From Candidatus Thiothrix anitrata (GTDB taxonomy: Bacteria > Pseudomonadota > Gammaproteobacteria > Thiotrichales > Thiotrichaceae): 64,000 nucleotides of DNA. The position numbers were made by a program, and so were the translations under genes. Below, one piece after another: positions 34,241 through 43,039 of the stretch; position 1 is the stretch's first letter; every line of letters begins with the position of its first letter. The stretch lies in assembly GCF_017901155.1 (NCBI RefSeq), contig NZ_CP072800.1:1-64000 (forward strand), in the 5' to 3' direction. Under the pieces are notes generated by a model. The model did not search any database. It had not been told where the DNA came from and worked only from the letters and a program-made list of their open reading frames with translations.

Positions 34241-35785
34241 TCACTCCACTTTCAAGTGCTTGCCCACTGCCCACACCAACCACAGCACCGGAATTCCGAT
34301 TAGGGTAACGAAAATAAAGAAGCCGGGATAACCAATGCCATCCACGATCGTGCCGGAATACCCACCAATGGTTTTCGGCAATAAGGTCATCAAGGAACTA
34401 AAAATCGCGTATTGCACAGCGGTAAACGACACGTTGGTGAGGCTCGATAAAAACGCCACAAACGCCGCACTCGCAAAACCTGCCGCAAGGTTGTCAGCGG
34501 TAACTGCCAAATACATCACCGGCACGTTATACCCCGCAACCGCAAGCCACACAAACACCAAATTGGTGAACGCAGTCAATATAGCACCCCACATCAAGGT
34601 ACGCATCACCCCAAAACGTGTCGCAATCAAACCGCCCGCAAAGCCGCCGATAATACTCACAATCACCCCGAAAGTTTTCACCGCTGTGGCAATTTCCGGC
34701 TTACTAAAACCCAAATCTTGATAAAACACATTGGAAATCACCCCCGGCACAATGTCAGTAATGCGGTACAACCCAATCAACGCCAGCAATAACAGTGCAG
34801 TTTTCAAGCCGTAACGTTGGAAAAAGTCCGCAACCGGAGCAACCCACGTATCTTTCGCCATTGATTGATTCACTGCCCCTGCTCGCACCAATACCCAACC
34901 GATCAGTGCTGCCACCGCGATTGCCAGCGCGAAATGCACGGTTTCAACCAAAAATCCCACGAATGCGTCACCACCCGCCCATGTCGTAACCGCCTTAAAC
35001 GCATCACTCCCATAGAAAAACGTCAGCACAAACCCTGCCACCGCACACCCAAACACCACCACCAAGCGTAGATAATCCAGCGTGGCGTAATGGTGTTTAT
35101 CCACTGTTTGACGTTGCGGCTCTGGAATCACCAACGTTGTTACCACCCCCACCAACATGGTTGCCGCCATAATGAAGTAAGTCCACTGCCAAGCACTGTA
35201 CACGTAATGGCCTTTTTCCGAACCCATGCCCGAAGCCAGAAACAACGCTCCCGCCCCCGCGACAATCATCCCCAACCGATACCCTGCAATGTAGGTAGAC
35301 GACATCATCGCCTGCAACCGGGTTTCCGCCGCTTCAATCCGGTACGCGTCAATCACCACATCCTGCGTTGCTGATGTAAAACCCAACAATACCGCCGCTA
35401 ATGCCATAAACATTAAATTATCTTGGCTCGCCGCCGGGTCAATGCTCCCCATCAACACAATCGCCAAAATAATACCGATTTGCGCCACCAACAACCATGC
35501 CCGTCGCCGCCCCAAGGCTTTGGTCAAAAACGGCACAGGTAATTTATCAATCAAAGGTGCCCACACAAATTTGAACGAATACGCCAATGCCGCCCAACTA
35601 AAAAACGTCACCGCCTTGCGCTCAACCCCTGCTTCACCCAACCATAACGACAGCGAAGAAAAAATCAGCAACAACGGAACCCCCGCTGAAAAGCCGAGGA
35701 ATAACATGGTAATAACACGCGGGTGGATAAAAGTGCGGAGGGATTCAGCCCAGCCCATCGGCTGTGTGGTGGAGGCATCGGTCAT
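34241..35785 (-). CDS. ampG: AmpG-type muropeptide MFS transporter
   Basis: 514 residues, 12-14 transmembrane helices. FLGFSAGVPLLLIFSSLSLW, WAALAYSFKFVWAPLIDKL, LGRRRAWLL and GFTSATQDVVIDAYRIE are hallmark AmpG motifs. It imports anhydro-muropeptides from the periplasm for cell-wall recycling. There is an extra loop in the middle (WAGGDAFVGFLVETVHF), as in longer members. No beta-lactamase gene is nearby. Confidence 0.9.
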   Translation of the reverse strand: MTDASTTQPMGWAESLRTFIHPRVITMLFLGFSAGVPLLLIFSSLSLWLGEAGVERKAVTFFSWAALAYSFKFVWAPLIDKLPVPFLTKALGRRRAWLLVAQIGIILAIVLMGSIDPAASQDNLMFMALAAVLLGFTSATQDVVIDAYRIEAAETRLQAMMSSTYIAGYRLGMIVAGAGALFLASGMGSEKGHYVYSAWQWTYFIMAATMLVGVVTTLVIPEPQRQTVDKHHYATLDYLRLVVVFGCAVAGFVLTFFYGSDAFKAVTTWAGGDAFVGFLVETVHFALAIAVAALIGWVLVRAGAVNQSMAKDTWVAPVADFFQRYGLKTALLLLALIGLYRITDIVPGVISNVFYQDLGFSKPEIATAVKTFGVIVSIIGGFAGGLIATRFGVMRTLMWGAILTAFTNLVFVWLAVAGYNVPVMYLAVTADNLAAGFASAAFVAFLSSLTNVSFTAVQYAIFSSLMTLLPKTIGGYSGTIVDGIGYPGFFIFVTLIGIPVLWLVWAVGKHLKVE

Positions 35786-35838
35786 GTGGCAGTTCCTTCG
35801 ATCGTATTATGGTTAGGACTGCATCATCGGGGAATCGT

Positions 35839-36624
35839 TCAGGGTTGTAAAGGATACCTGTAATCCAAAATCAACGGCGCGTGATCCGAAAACCGTTCAT
35901 CCTTATAGATAGCAGCAGCCTTGACCGTGCCTTTCAGCGAGGGGGTAATAATCTGGTAATCAATCCGCCAACCGACGTTTTTTGCCCACGCCTGTCCACG
36001 GTTTGACCACCATGTATATTGCTCGGCTTCTTGGTTCACTTCGCGGAAACCATCGACAAAACCGAGTTCATCGAACAGCTTATCTAACCAAGCACGTTCT
36101 TCGGGCAGAAAACCGGAATTCTTTAAATTGCCTTTCCAGTTTTTGATGTCAGTATTTTTATGCGCAATGTTCCAGTCGCCGCAAATGACGCAATCGCGCC
36201 CGGAAGCTTTCATCGCTTCCATGACAGGCAGGAAATGCGCCATGCAACGGTATTTCACTTGCTGGCGTTCGTCGCCGGATGAACCCGACGGCAAATACAG
36301 GGAAATCACGCTCAGATTGCCGAAACGCGCTTCAATGTAACGCCCTTCCGCATCAAATTCCGCGTTACCCATGCCTATAATGACCTGATCCGGCGCAGTG
36401 CGGGCGTAAATTGCCACGCCGCTGTAGCCTTTCTTTTGTGCATCGTGGTAGTAGCAGTGATAGCCTTCCGGGAAAAACAAGGCGCGATCCTCTTCCAACT
36501 GGTGGATTTGCGCCTTGGTTTCTTGGATACACACCACATCCGCCGCTTGTTGCTTCATCCAGTCGAAGAAACCTTTTTTCGCGGCAGAGCGGATACCGTT
36601 GGTGTTGGCGGAGATTATGCGCAC
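35839..36624 (-). CDS. xthA: Exodeoxyribonuclease III
   Basis: 261 residues from GTG 36624, which overlaps the argF stop (TAGTG) and gives the family start [19 protein letters not shown]; the longer frame from 36654 lies inside argF. AP endonuclease/3' exonuclease of base-excision repair. Active-site motifs: ANTNGIR (Asn), CIQETKA (catalytic Glu), GDWNIAHKNTDI (Asp-x-Asn), and RFSDHAPLIL (Asp-His). Confidence 0.92.
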   Translation of the reverse strand: MRIISANTNGIRSAAKKGFFDWMKQQAADVVCIQETKAQIHQLEEDRALFFPEGYHCYYHDAQKKGYSGVAIYARTAPDQVIIGMGNAEFDAEGRYIEARFGNLSVISLYLPSGSSGDERQQVKYRCMAHFLPVMEAMKASGRDCVICGDWNIAHKNTDIKNWKGNLKNSGFLPEERAWLDKLFDELGFVDGFREVNQEAEQYTWWSNRGQAWAKNVGWRIDYQIITPSLKGTVKAAAIYKDERFSDHAPLILDYRYPLQP

Positions 36625-37553
36625 TAAGCTGGCAACCCTTCCGGGAAACCACACACCAACACTTCCAGCAACGCTTTCTGGGCGTGCAAGCGGTTTTCCG
36701 CCTCATCCCATACCACGCTTTGCGCCCCATCCATGACTTCGGCGGAAACTTCCAAACCACGGTAAGCAGGCAGGCAGTGCATGAAAATCGCGTCCGGCGT
36801 TGCCAGTTGCATCATCGCAGTGTCGACTTGATAGCCAGCGAAAGCTTTTTCACGAGCCTTCTTTTCGGCCTCTTGCCCCATGCTTGCCCAAGTGTCTGTC
36901 ACCACCACTTCCGCACCTTTCACCGCTGCGGTTGGGTCACGGAAATAGGTCACAGAACCAGCAGTAGCTTTTACGATGTCTGCGTCAGGGTCGTAACCTT
37001 CGGGGCAGGCGACATTGAGGTGGAAACCAAACAATTGCGCCGCTTCCATCCACGAATGGCACATATTATTGCCATCGCCAATCCATGCCACGGTTTTACC
37101 GTTGGGTAAGCCGCGCTGCTCCATCCAAGTCATCATATCTGCCAGCAATTGGCAGGGGTGGAACTTATCGGTCAGCGCATTAATGACAGGCACACGCGAA
37201 TGGGCAGCAAAGGTTTCTACCTTTTCTTGCTCAAAAGTACGGATCATTACCACATCCACCATGCGTGAAATGACTTTGGCAGAATCTTCAATCGGTTCGC
37301 CACGCCCCAATTGGGTGTCGTTAGGCGACAAAAACATCGAATGCCCACCCAGTTGCGTCATGCCCGCTTCAAACGATACGCGGGTGCGGGTCGATGATTT
37401 CTCGAAAATCATTGCCAAGGTGCGGTGTTTAAGTGATTCAATCACCTCACCGCGTTTATGCATTGCTTTTAAATCAATCGCACGACCGATAACAGCGTGC
37501 AACTCTACGGGGGTAAAGTCAGTCAGGGTCAAAAAATGTCTGACACGTTTCAT
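36624..37553 (-). CDS. argF: Ornithine carbamoyltransferase
   Basis: 309 residues from ATG 37553 ([13 protein letters not shown]); the 14-codon upstream extension is not family-like. It makes citrulline from ornithine and carbamoyl phosphate. Motifs: [11 protein letters not shown] (carbamoyl-phosphate site), [19 protein letters not shown] (ornithine site). Middle gene of argD-argF-xthA. A hairpin at 37571-37594 lies between argD and argF. Confidence 0.95.
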   Translation of the reverse strand: MKRVRHFLTLTDFTPVELHAVIGRAIDLKAMHKRGEVIESLKHRTLAMIFEKSSTRTRVSFEAGMTQLGGHSMFLSPNDTQLGRGEPIEDSAKVISRMVDVVMIRTFEQEKVETFAAHSRVPVINALTDKFHPCQLLADMMTWMEQRGLPNGKTVAWIGDGNNMCHSWMEAAQLFGFHLNVACPEGYDPDADIVKATAGSVTYFRDPTAAVKGAEVVVTDTWASMGQEAEKKAREKAFAGYQVDTAMMQLATPDAIFMHCLPAYRGLEVSAEVMDGAQSVVWDEAENRLHAQKALLEVLVCGFPEGLPA

Positions 37554-37570
37554 TATAGTAATCCTCTCTC

Positions 37571-37594
37571 TGACCACCCGATAACAGGTGGTCA
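37571..37594. other. Intercistronic hairpin between argD and argF
   Basis: TGACCACC / GGTGGTCA, 8-bp perfect stem, 8-nt loop, without a U-tract. It may mark an mRNA processing point or tune relative expression. Confidence 0.4.
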
Positions 37595-37616
37595 CACTCC
37601 AAGGCGGGCTTAGACC

Positions 37617-38783
37617 TTAGACAAAAGCCCGCACCAATTCCACCACGGTTGTTATTATTTGATCCGCTTGCGCCTGGGTAATCACCAAAGGCGGTAATAA
37701 ACGGATCACATTACCCGCTGTTACGTTAATTAATAGCCCCTTTTCCAAGGCTTTTTTGACTAATTCGGCGCAATCTTTTTCCAGTTCAATGCCCAGCATT
37801 AAACCGCTGCCACGCACTTCACGCACACCCGCTACATCAGCTAACTGCGCCCGGAATTGCGTCACGAAATAATCGCCTAAACTCGCGGCTCTTTCCGCCA
37901 ACTGTTCGGCTTCCATCACCGCAATCACCGCACGCGCTGCACTGCACGCCAGCGGATTGCCACCAAACGTGGAACCGTGATTGCCGGGGCCAAAGACATT
38001 GGCGGCTTTACCACCAGCAAGGCACGCGCCAATCGGCACGCCATTGCCAAGGGCTTTTGCCAAGGTCATGACATCCGGCTTAATCGCGGTATGCTGGAAC
38101 GCAAACCACTTGCCGGTACGACACATACCTGACTGCACTTCGTCCAGCATCAGCAGCCAGTCGTTTTGGTCGCAAATCGCCCGCAAGCGCGGTAAATAAT
38201 CCGCCGCCGGAATCCGAATCCCGCCTTCGCCCTGCACCGGCTCCACCAGCACGGCAACGATATTGGGGTTGCCTGCCAACGCTGCGACCGCATCCGCATC
38301 GCCATACTCAACCCGCACGAAACCTTCCACCAACGGGGCGAAACCGGTTTGTGATTTCACATTGCCGGTAGCGGTAACGGTAGCCATGGTGCGCCCGTGG
38401 AATGAATTACTCATGACCACCACAGTCGGAATCGCAACACCTTTGTTATGCCCGTACAAACGCGCAATTTTAATCGCGGCTTCGTTGGCTTCCGCCCCGG
38501 AATTACCAAAAAACACGCTATCCAAGCCGGACAAAGCACACAGCTTTTCCGCCAGTGCTTGCTGGTGTTCAATGTGGTAAAGGTTTGAGGTGTGCAGTAA
38601 GGTATTGGCTTGTGCACAAATCGCATCCGCCACTTCACGTCGCGCATGACCGACGTTACAAACCGAGATACCGCTGAGTGCATCTAAGTATTGCTTGCCT
38701 GCGGTATCCCACAGGAGTGCGCCTTCGCCTCTAACGAAAGTAACGGGTAAACGTGCATACGTCGGCATAATTGCATGAGTCAC
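37617..38783 (-). CDS. argD: Acetylornithine aminotransferase
   Basis: 388 residues from GTG 38783, with GGAGG 7 nt upstream; ATG 38768 is a weaker option. PLP-dependent class III aminotransferase converting N-acetylglutamate semialdehyde to N-acetylornithine (and possibly succinyldiaminopimelate). Motifs: FFGNSGAEANEAAIKIAR, SFHGRTMATV, LVEPVQGEGGI, LLMLDEVQSGMCRTGKWF, and the PLP lysine in VMTLAKALGNGVPIGA. A good sigma70 promoter and leader hairpin lie upstream. Confidence 0.95.
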   Translation of the reverse strand: MTHAIMPTYARLPVTFVRGEGALLWDTAGKQYLDALSGISVCNVGHARREVADAICAQANTLLHTSNLYHIEHQQALAEKLCALSGLDSVFFGNSGAEANEAAIKIARLYGHNKGVAIPTVVVMSNSFHGRTMATVTATGNVKSQTGFAPLVEGFVRVEYGDADAVAALAGNPNIVAVLVEPVQGEGGIRIPAADYLPRLRAICDQNDWLLMLDEVQSGMCRTGKWFAFQHTAIKPDVMTLAKALGNGVPIGACLAGGKAANVFGPGNHGSTFGGNPLACSAARAVIAVMEAEQLAERAASLGDYFVTQFRAQLADVAGVREVRGSGLMLGIELEKDCAELVKKALEKGLLINVTAGNVIRLLPPLVITQAQADQIITTVVELVRAFV

Positions 38784-38824
38784 GGCAAAACCTCCAAAAA
38801 TCCGCCACAACAGCCATAAATGCG

Positions 38825-38850
38825 AAAGGCAGCCCAGACAGGCTGCCTTT
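38825..38850 (-). promoter_or_regulatory. Leader hairpin upstream of argD
   Basis: AAAGGCAGCC / GGCTGCCTTT, 10-bp perfect stem with a 6-nt loop, lying between the predicted argD transcription start (about 38859) and the GTG at 38783. It is followed by only a short T-run. Either an attenuator-like leader structure or a leftover terminator. Confidence 0.5.
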
Positions 38851-38865
38851 GCAAGAAAGCGGGAC

Positions 38866-38894
38866 ACTATAGGGAAAGCGTTTCTGCTTGTCAA
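38866..38894 (-). promoter_or_regulatory. Sigma70 promoter of argD-argF-xthA
   Basis: On the minus strand TTGACA (38894-38889), 17-bp spacer, TATAGT (38871-38866). Start is expected near 38859. A 13-bp palindrome CACTAAGTTAGTG (38896-38908) lies just upstream of the -35 and a 10-bp inverted repeat GCAAGAAAGC (38851-38860) / GCTTTCTTGC (38920-38929) brackets the promoter. No match to the E. coli ARG box is apparent. Confidence 0.72.
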
Positions 38895-39107
38895 TCACTA
38901 AGTTAGTGCATTGTCAAGTGCTTTCTTGCGGCTATCTACTGAAAATACCGGGCTAATACTACCCATAAGTAATAAGGGTTTCCGACACGAAAAATTCAAC
39001 TATGCTAACTTGATGATAAGCATTAATAACTTATCCAACCGGTTTAATGAGGAGCAAGCTAAAACTACACGCCTTTTATTTAAATAACGTTAGCAGGAGA
39101 AAGTGTT

Positions 39108-39887
39108 ATGACCACCACAATGAATACCGATTTTATTGTCGACACACCGCGCTTGGTGATACGCAAAGTTGACTCCGAAGCTTCTATGCGCTGGCTGAAT
39201 GCCGGGGTTAAGGATTTCAAAGCCGCAATGGGCGCAAGCATTACCTATGGAATGGTCTACGTTGTCCTAGGGTTATTCCTTGCATGGCTGTCATGGGAAC
39301 ACCCCCTTTTCATCAGCTCCTTAGCTACCGGTTTTTTGCTGATTGGCCCATTAGTGGCGGTAGGCTTTTATTGCATTAGCCGTACTCTCGAACAAGGTGG
39401 TAAGCCACACTTTCTACAAGGGCTTGACGGGCTGCGCTCCAACGCGCTGGGCTTGATGAGTTTTGCTTTGGTACTCGGCGTACTGATGAGTATTTGGGCT
39501 GTCATTTCGGGCATTAGTGTCGCTTTGTTTTTCAACAATATCACCCTAACGGGTAACCTTCAGGATACCTTACTGGGACACCCTAACTTCCCTGCTTTCG
39601 CCATTGTTTGGGCAATCAGTGGTGGTGCGATAGCCGCCGTCGCTTTTGCCATCAGTGCCGTATCCGTACCCTTGATTACCGATAAACGTGTGGATTTTAT
39701 GACGGCCATGATCATTAGTGTGAAGGCCGTGCTGAAAAACCCCGGTGTCATGTTGAGCTGGGCATTCATCTTGGCAACACTCATGTTCCTCGGTTTTATT
39801 TTCTTCTTTGTCGGTTTGGCCATTGCCCTGCCGATTGCGGGTCATGCAAGCTGGCACGCTTACCGGGAACTGGTTGCTGAAGAATAA
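39108..39887 (+). CDS. DUF2189 integral membrane protein
   Basis: 259 residues, ATG 39108 with AGGAGA upstream. Short soluble N-terminus, then WLNAGVKDFKAAMGASITYG, typical of DUF2189, and about six transmembrane helices. Function unknown in the family; homologues are often near respiratory genes. An intrinsic terminator follows. Confidence 0.82.
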   Translation: MTTTMNTDFIVDTPRLVIRKVDSEASMRWLNAGVKDFKAAMGASITYGMVYVVLGLFLAWLSWEHPLFISSLATGFLLIGPLVAVGFYCISRTLEQGGKPHFLQGLDGLRSNALGLMSFALVLGVLMSIWAVISGISVALFFNNITLTGNLQDTLLGHPNFPAFAIVWAISGGAIAAVAFAISAVSVPLITDKRVDFMTAMIISVKAVLKNPGVMLSWAFILATLMFLGFIFFFVGLAIALPIAGHASWHAYRELVAEE

Positions 39888-39903
39888 GCCTCGCCCCAAA
39901 CGC

Positions 39904-39932
39904 AAAAAAGCCGGAACATGTCCGGCTTTTTT
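39904..39932. terminator. Bidirectional intrinsic terminator
   Basis: AAAAAAGCCGGA, loop ACATG, TCCGGCTTTTTT between the convergent DUF2189 gene and sodB. Confidence 0.9.
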
Positions 39933-39958
39933 GGCTCGACCTAATAGCGTTACGCCAA

Positions 39959-40546
39959 TTAGGCAGCGAAATTCGCTTCTGCAAATTCCCAGTTCGCCAG
40001 ATTGTTGAGGAAGGTCTCAACGAATTTAGGGCGCAGGTTGCGGTAGTCGATGTAGTAAGCGTGTTCCCACACGTCTACGCAAAACAACGCGGTATCGCCA
40101 GTAGTCAGTGGTGTGCCAGCCGCGCCCATGTTTACGATGTCAACGGAACCGTCAGCTTTTTTAACCAACCAAGTCCACGCAGAACCGAAGTTGCCTACCG
40201 CAGAAGCGGTGAACGCTTTCTTGAATTCATCGAAAGAACCCCATTTCGCATCAATCGCAGCCGCCAGTGCGCCAGTGGGTGCGCCGCCGCCGTTTGGCTT
40301 CAGGCAGTTCCAGAAGAAGGTGTGGTTCCAGACTTGCGCTGCGTTATTGTAAACGCCGCCAGCCGGTGCGGATTTCACGATGTCTTCCAGACTCATGCTT
40401 TCAAACTGAGTGCCGGGAATCAGGTTGTTCAGGTTAACCACGTAAGCGTTGTGGTGCTTGTCGTGGTGGAATTCCAGCGTTTCGGCTGACATGTGTGGGG
40501 CAAGTGCGTCTTTCGCGAAAGGCAGTTCTGGCAGTGTATGAGCCAT
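39959..40546 (-). CDS. sodB: Iron superoxide dismutase
   Basis: 195 residues, ATG 40546 with GAGGAG upstream. Converts superoxide to oxygen and peroxide in the cytosol. Metal ligands His27 (FHHDKHH), His75 (VWNHTFFWN), Asp158 and His162 (DVWEHAYY). AAQVWNHTFFWNC and the AAGT segment point to the iron-type enzyme. Confidence 0.95.
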   Translation of the reverse strand: MAHTLPELPFAKDALAPHMSAETLEFHHDKHHNAYVVNLNNLIPGTQFESMSLEDIVKSAPAGGVYNNAAQVWNHTFFWNCLKPNGGGAPTGALAAAIDAKWGSFDEFKKAFTASAVGNFGSAWTWLVKKADGSVDIVNMGAAGTPLTTGDTALFCVDVWEHAYYIDYRNLRPKFVETFLNNLANWEFAEANFAA

Positions 40547-40640
40547 GGGTCGTTACTCCTCAGGTTTAAGTTATCTATAAAGCGCGTAAGATAGGCATTT
40601 AAGTTCCATCATGCAATAAGCCTGTACGTTGGGCATGGAT

Positions 40641-41825
40641 TCACAACCCGCACACGCCGCCTTCGTACACATCCATCACCGCTTTCAGCTCTCGGTAGAT
40701 ATACTCACGCTCGGCTTCCGTGAATGCTTGCAAACGCTCAGGCGTTTCACCTTTTTCTAGGGCATACAACAGTTTATTCACCTGAATACATCCTAGGCTG
40801 GCTAAGGCATCCACCTGCCCATCCAAACGCACTTTATCCAGCGCATCCGCCGTCACCACCGCCTGTGGAAAACTGTCCCCACCAAACCAAAACGCCAAAC
40901 CCTTCGATAAAAATTCATCCCAGTTCAGGTAATGGGTGCCATCACAGGAAAAATTCAACCCCACCTTGCCATTCACCGTATTGAGCGAGCCGTAACGCAG
41001 GTAAATCGTGTCATCCGCAAACCGTAACGCTTTGAATTGCGATAAAACTTTACCAATATCCCCCGGCGGCACAATCGCCCGTTCAAAATAAGGCCGACGC
41101 GGGTAAGCCAAACACATATTCGGATCAGACAATTCATCCATCGTTAAAATGCGGTACACATAAGGGTCATCCACATGCCAAATGGTCGAACGGCTGCTGG
41201 AAAAGTGAATCTGGCAATGATGCACCCCATGATCGATCATTAACGCCTCATGCACCGACATCACATTATCCAATTGCCGATCCATCATGCTTTCAGCGCG
41301 GTGTTGTAAAAACAAACCGTCACGAATCGCCGGATCACCCTTGATTTGCCGCCACTGGCGCGGTTCCTCATACATCACATTGGAGTGCGGCAATTCACGC
41401 AAATCGTAATCCACCCCCAAAAAGCCCAAGCGTTGCCCGTTAGCATCACGAATGGTTTGCACCGCAGTGACCGACGGGCGTTTTTTATTGCGACTGATAT
41501 AGGCTTCCGACAACTGAAAATCCACCGCCAAATCATGGATATGGCTCATATATGGACGTTCCGCACGGTCACGCTGCCGCGCTTCGGTATCCGCGCCGTA
41601 GCGGTTAATGGTCGAACTGATTTGCACCCCATCCGCATCCATCACATACACATATTTGCAATAATCCAACGCCGCGAAAGCCTTACGCATACATTCATCC
41701 AAACGTTCAGCATTACCCATATAAGGCACAATACGTCCGGCGTAATCGCTCAACGCAGTCCCCAACTGCTGCGTCAACAAAGCCCGTTGTTGTGTAATTG
41801 ACTGTTGCAGAGCGGATTCATTCAT
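40641..41825 (-). CDS. Soluble PDC/Cache-type sensor domain protein
   Basis: 394 residues. There is no signal peptide and no transmembrane helix, unlike most PDC/dCache sensors. DYCKYVYVMDADGVQISSTI, ERPYMSHI, SVTAVQTIRDANGQRLGFLGVDYDLREL form a PDC-like ligand-binding fold. The second half (FSSSRSTIWHVDDPYVYRIL; LSQFKALRFADDTIYLRYGS) is not recognised. No output domain is seen. It may relay a small-molecule signal to another protein. Single gene, divergent from the next. Confidence 0.55.
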   Translation of the reverse strand: MNESALQQSITQQRALLTQQLGTALSDYAGRIVPYMGNAERLDECMRKAFAALDYCKYVYVMDADGVQISSTINRYGADTEARQRDRAERPYMSHIHDLAVDFQLSEAYISRNKKRPSVTAVQTIRDANGQRLGFLGVDYDLRELPHSNVMYEEPRQWRQIKGDPAIRDGLFLQHRAESMMDRQLDNVMSVHEALMIDHGVHHCQIHFSSSRSTIWHVDDPYVYRILTMDELSDPNMCLAYPRRPYFERAIVPPGDIGKVLSQFKALRFADDTIYLRYGSLNTVNGKVGLNFSCDGTHYLNWDEFLSKGLAFWFGGDSFPQAVVTADALDKVRLDGQVDALASLGCIQVNKLLYALEKGETPERLQAFTEAEREYIYRELKAVMDVYEGGVCGL

Positions 41826-41937
41826 ACATCACCTGATTCTTATACTCACTAAAAAGACAGATTTACCACGGAACGGAAATAGGGGCAAAAGGTCTTTTTC
41901 TGATAAGCTCACGATTCACCATTCAAGGGTAACAACA

Positions 41938-43026
41938 ATGACGGGAAACGTTAAAAAACTGCTCGGCGGCCTCGTGCTGGGTCTCATGGTTATATTCGCC
42001 ATGATTGGCATCAAAAGCCTGTTGGACAAAGACGAACAACCACCAGAAATAACCACTTGGCAGCAACCCGGCACGACCGGCATTGTGGGTTTGCCCGGTG
42101 CTAATGGCGTGCCTTCATCCAGTCAGCAAGACACCGCCATCACCCCTGACAGCACCAAAGTGGAACTGGTCAACGAAGAACCGGAACCACCGCCGGTTAC
42201 GCCCCCTGCACCACGCCCTGTCAATAAACCAATACCAACACCGAGCGCACCTGTGGCTACCCCGCCCATAGCGACTTTACCACCCGTTGCTCCGCCGGTT
42301 GCGGTCACACCCCCGGTTACTGAACCGCCTGTGGCAACTAATGAAGGCACGCTCGAAATCACCCTACAAACGGCTGAAAACGGTATTCCGCTTCCGGCGG
42401 ACGTTTACGTGCAATTACCCAACGGCACTAACATTAGCAAAGCCAGCAGCACCCCCAACGCCAAGTTTTTACTGAAAAAAGGCACTTACCGCGTCACCGC
42501 TCGTGCTGACGGGCGTGCCAGCGTTAGCCGTACCATTAGCGTGCCAAACCAAGCGGTGGTCAATGAAATTTTCGCACTACCGTTAGCCAGCAACCCACCA
42601 CCTGCTGCACCTGCCGCGCCGGTTGGTTTACCACCGACCAACATTAACCCAACCCCGATGCAACCATCGCCAATGCCTCCGGTTAGCAACGTAGCGGCGG
42701 GAAAATTGCGTTTAGTCGCACTGGATGCGGATAACGGCTCACCGATTGCGGTCGATTTCATCATTAACCGTTTGGATGGTAGCACTTTTGAGCAAATCAA
42801 CAGCGTGCCTGTGGCAGAAATCACCTTGCCTGCGGAAGAATTCGTAGTGCGTTTCAACTACCAAGGCACACAAGGCTACAAATCGCTCACCGTACAACCG
42901 GGGCAAACCCATACCCACACTTTCAATATCCAACGCGCACCACCTGAACAACCGGCCTCACCGCCACCGGGATCATCCCTGCCGGAACTCAATATGGAAG
43001 AACTGTTGAAGCGAATGCAGCAATAA
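41938..43026 (+). CDS. Membrane-anchored proline-rich protein with two PEGA-like repeats
   Basis: 362 residues. The N-terminal anchor helix LLGGLVLGLMVIFAMIGI is followed by a Pro/Thr/Val-rich stretch (about 75-135). Two beta-sandwich-like repeats follow (about 138-220 GTLEITLQTAENGIPLPADV, and 250-335 KLRLVALDADNGSPIAVDF) with the YRVTARADG-type ending seen in PEGA or carboxypeptidase-regulatory folds. The tail is proline-rich. Location: inner membrane, facing the periplasm. Function unknown. 13 bp before the amidotransferase gene, so possibly co-transcribed. Confidence 0.6.
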   Translation: MTGNVKKLLGGLVLGLMVIFAMIGIKSLLDKDEQPPEITTWQQPGTTGIVGLPGANGVPSSSQQDTAITPDSTKVELVNEEPEPPPVTPPAPRPVNKPIPTPSAPVATPPIATLPPVAPPVAVTPPVTEPPVATNEGTLEITLQTAENGIPLPADVYVQLPNGTNISKASSTPNAKFLLKKGTYRVTARADGRASVSRTISVPNQAVVNEIFALPLASNPPPAAPAAPVGLPPTNINPTPMQPSPMPPVSNVAAGKLRLVALDADNGSPIAVDFIINRLDGSTFEQINSVPVAEITLPAEEFVVRFNYQGTQGYKSLTVQPGQTHTHTFNIQRAPPEQPASPPPGSSLPELNMEELLKRMQQ

Positions 43027-43039
43027 AAGGAATTAAGTC

